Shown here piece after piece: positions 32,660 through 32,664 of a DNA stretch of 32,664 nucleotides. A program made the position numbers and the translations under genes. The notes beneath the pieces are model-generated. The model ran no database searches and was not told the DNA's origin. It saw only the letters and a program-made list of their open reading frames with translations. This DNA comes from Comamonadaceae bacterium (GTDB lineage: Bacteria; Pseudomonadota; Gammaproteobacteria; Burkholderiales; Burkholderiaceae_C): assembly GCA_012274225.1 (NCBI GenBank), contig JAAOZX010000016.1, forward strand, positions 1-32,664, written 5' to 3'. Positions within the stretch are counted from its first letter, which is position 1. Each line of letters starts with the position of its first letter.

Positions 32660-32664
32660 CTGTC

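Overview
The window looks like a chromosomal segment from a GC-rich betaproteobacterium, probably Comamonadaceae-like (inferred from gene order and protein character, not searched). The first two thirds is core housekeeping: rpsO-pnp, a quinone oxidoreductase-like gene, tpiA, secG, tRNA-Leu(GAG), a complete 14-gene complex I operon (nuoA-N), then a NUDIX hydrolase and a DUF1178 protein. The last third is more accessory: an MsbA-like ABC exporter divergent from a MarR-OMF-HlyD-EmrB tripartite efflux operon, a second MarR gene, and a codirectional response regulator / histidine kinase / Do-like (DegQ/MucD-type) protease cluster on the minus strand. I saw no CRISPR array, transposase, prophage or clearly new multi-gene system. 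The most interesting signals are non-coding. (1) Two copies of an AT-centred inverted-repeat element flank the accessory block; their arms are built from GACGCARAA-like units with the same irregular 9-10-9 nt CGC spacing. (2) Two PmrA/QseB-like direct repeats (CTTAAT-N5-CTTAAA and CTTAGG-N5-CTTAAA) lie upstream of the response regulator and the protease, suggesting a self-contained regulon. (3) A different GC-rich double-hairpin repeat is inserted between nuoM and nuoN and abuts the nuoN ribosome-binding site. (4) Several regulator promoters are placed so that transcripts would be leaderless or nearly so.
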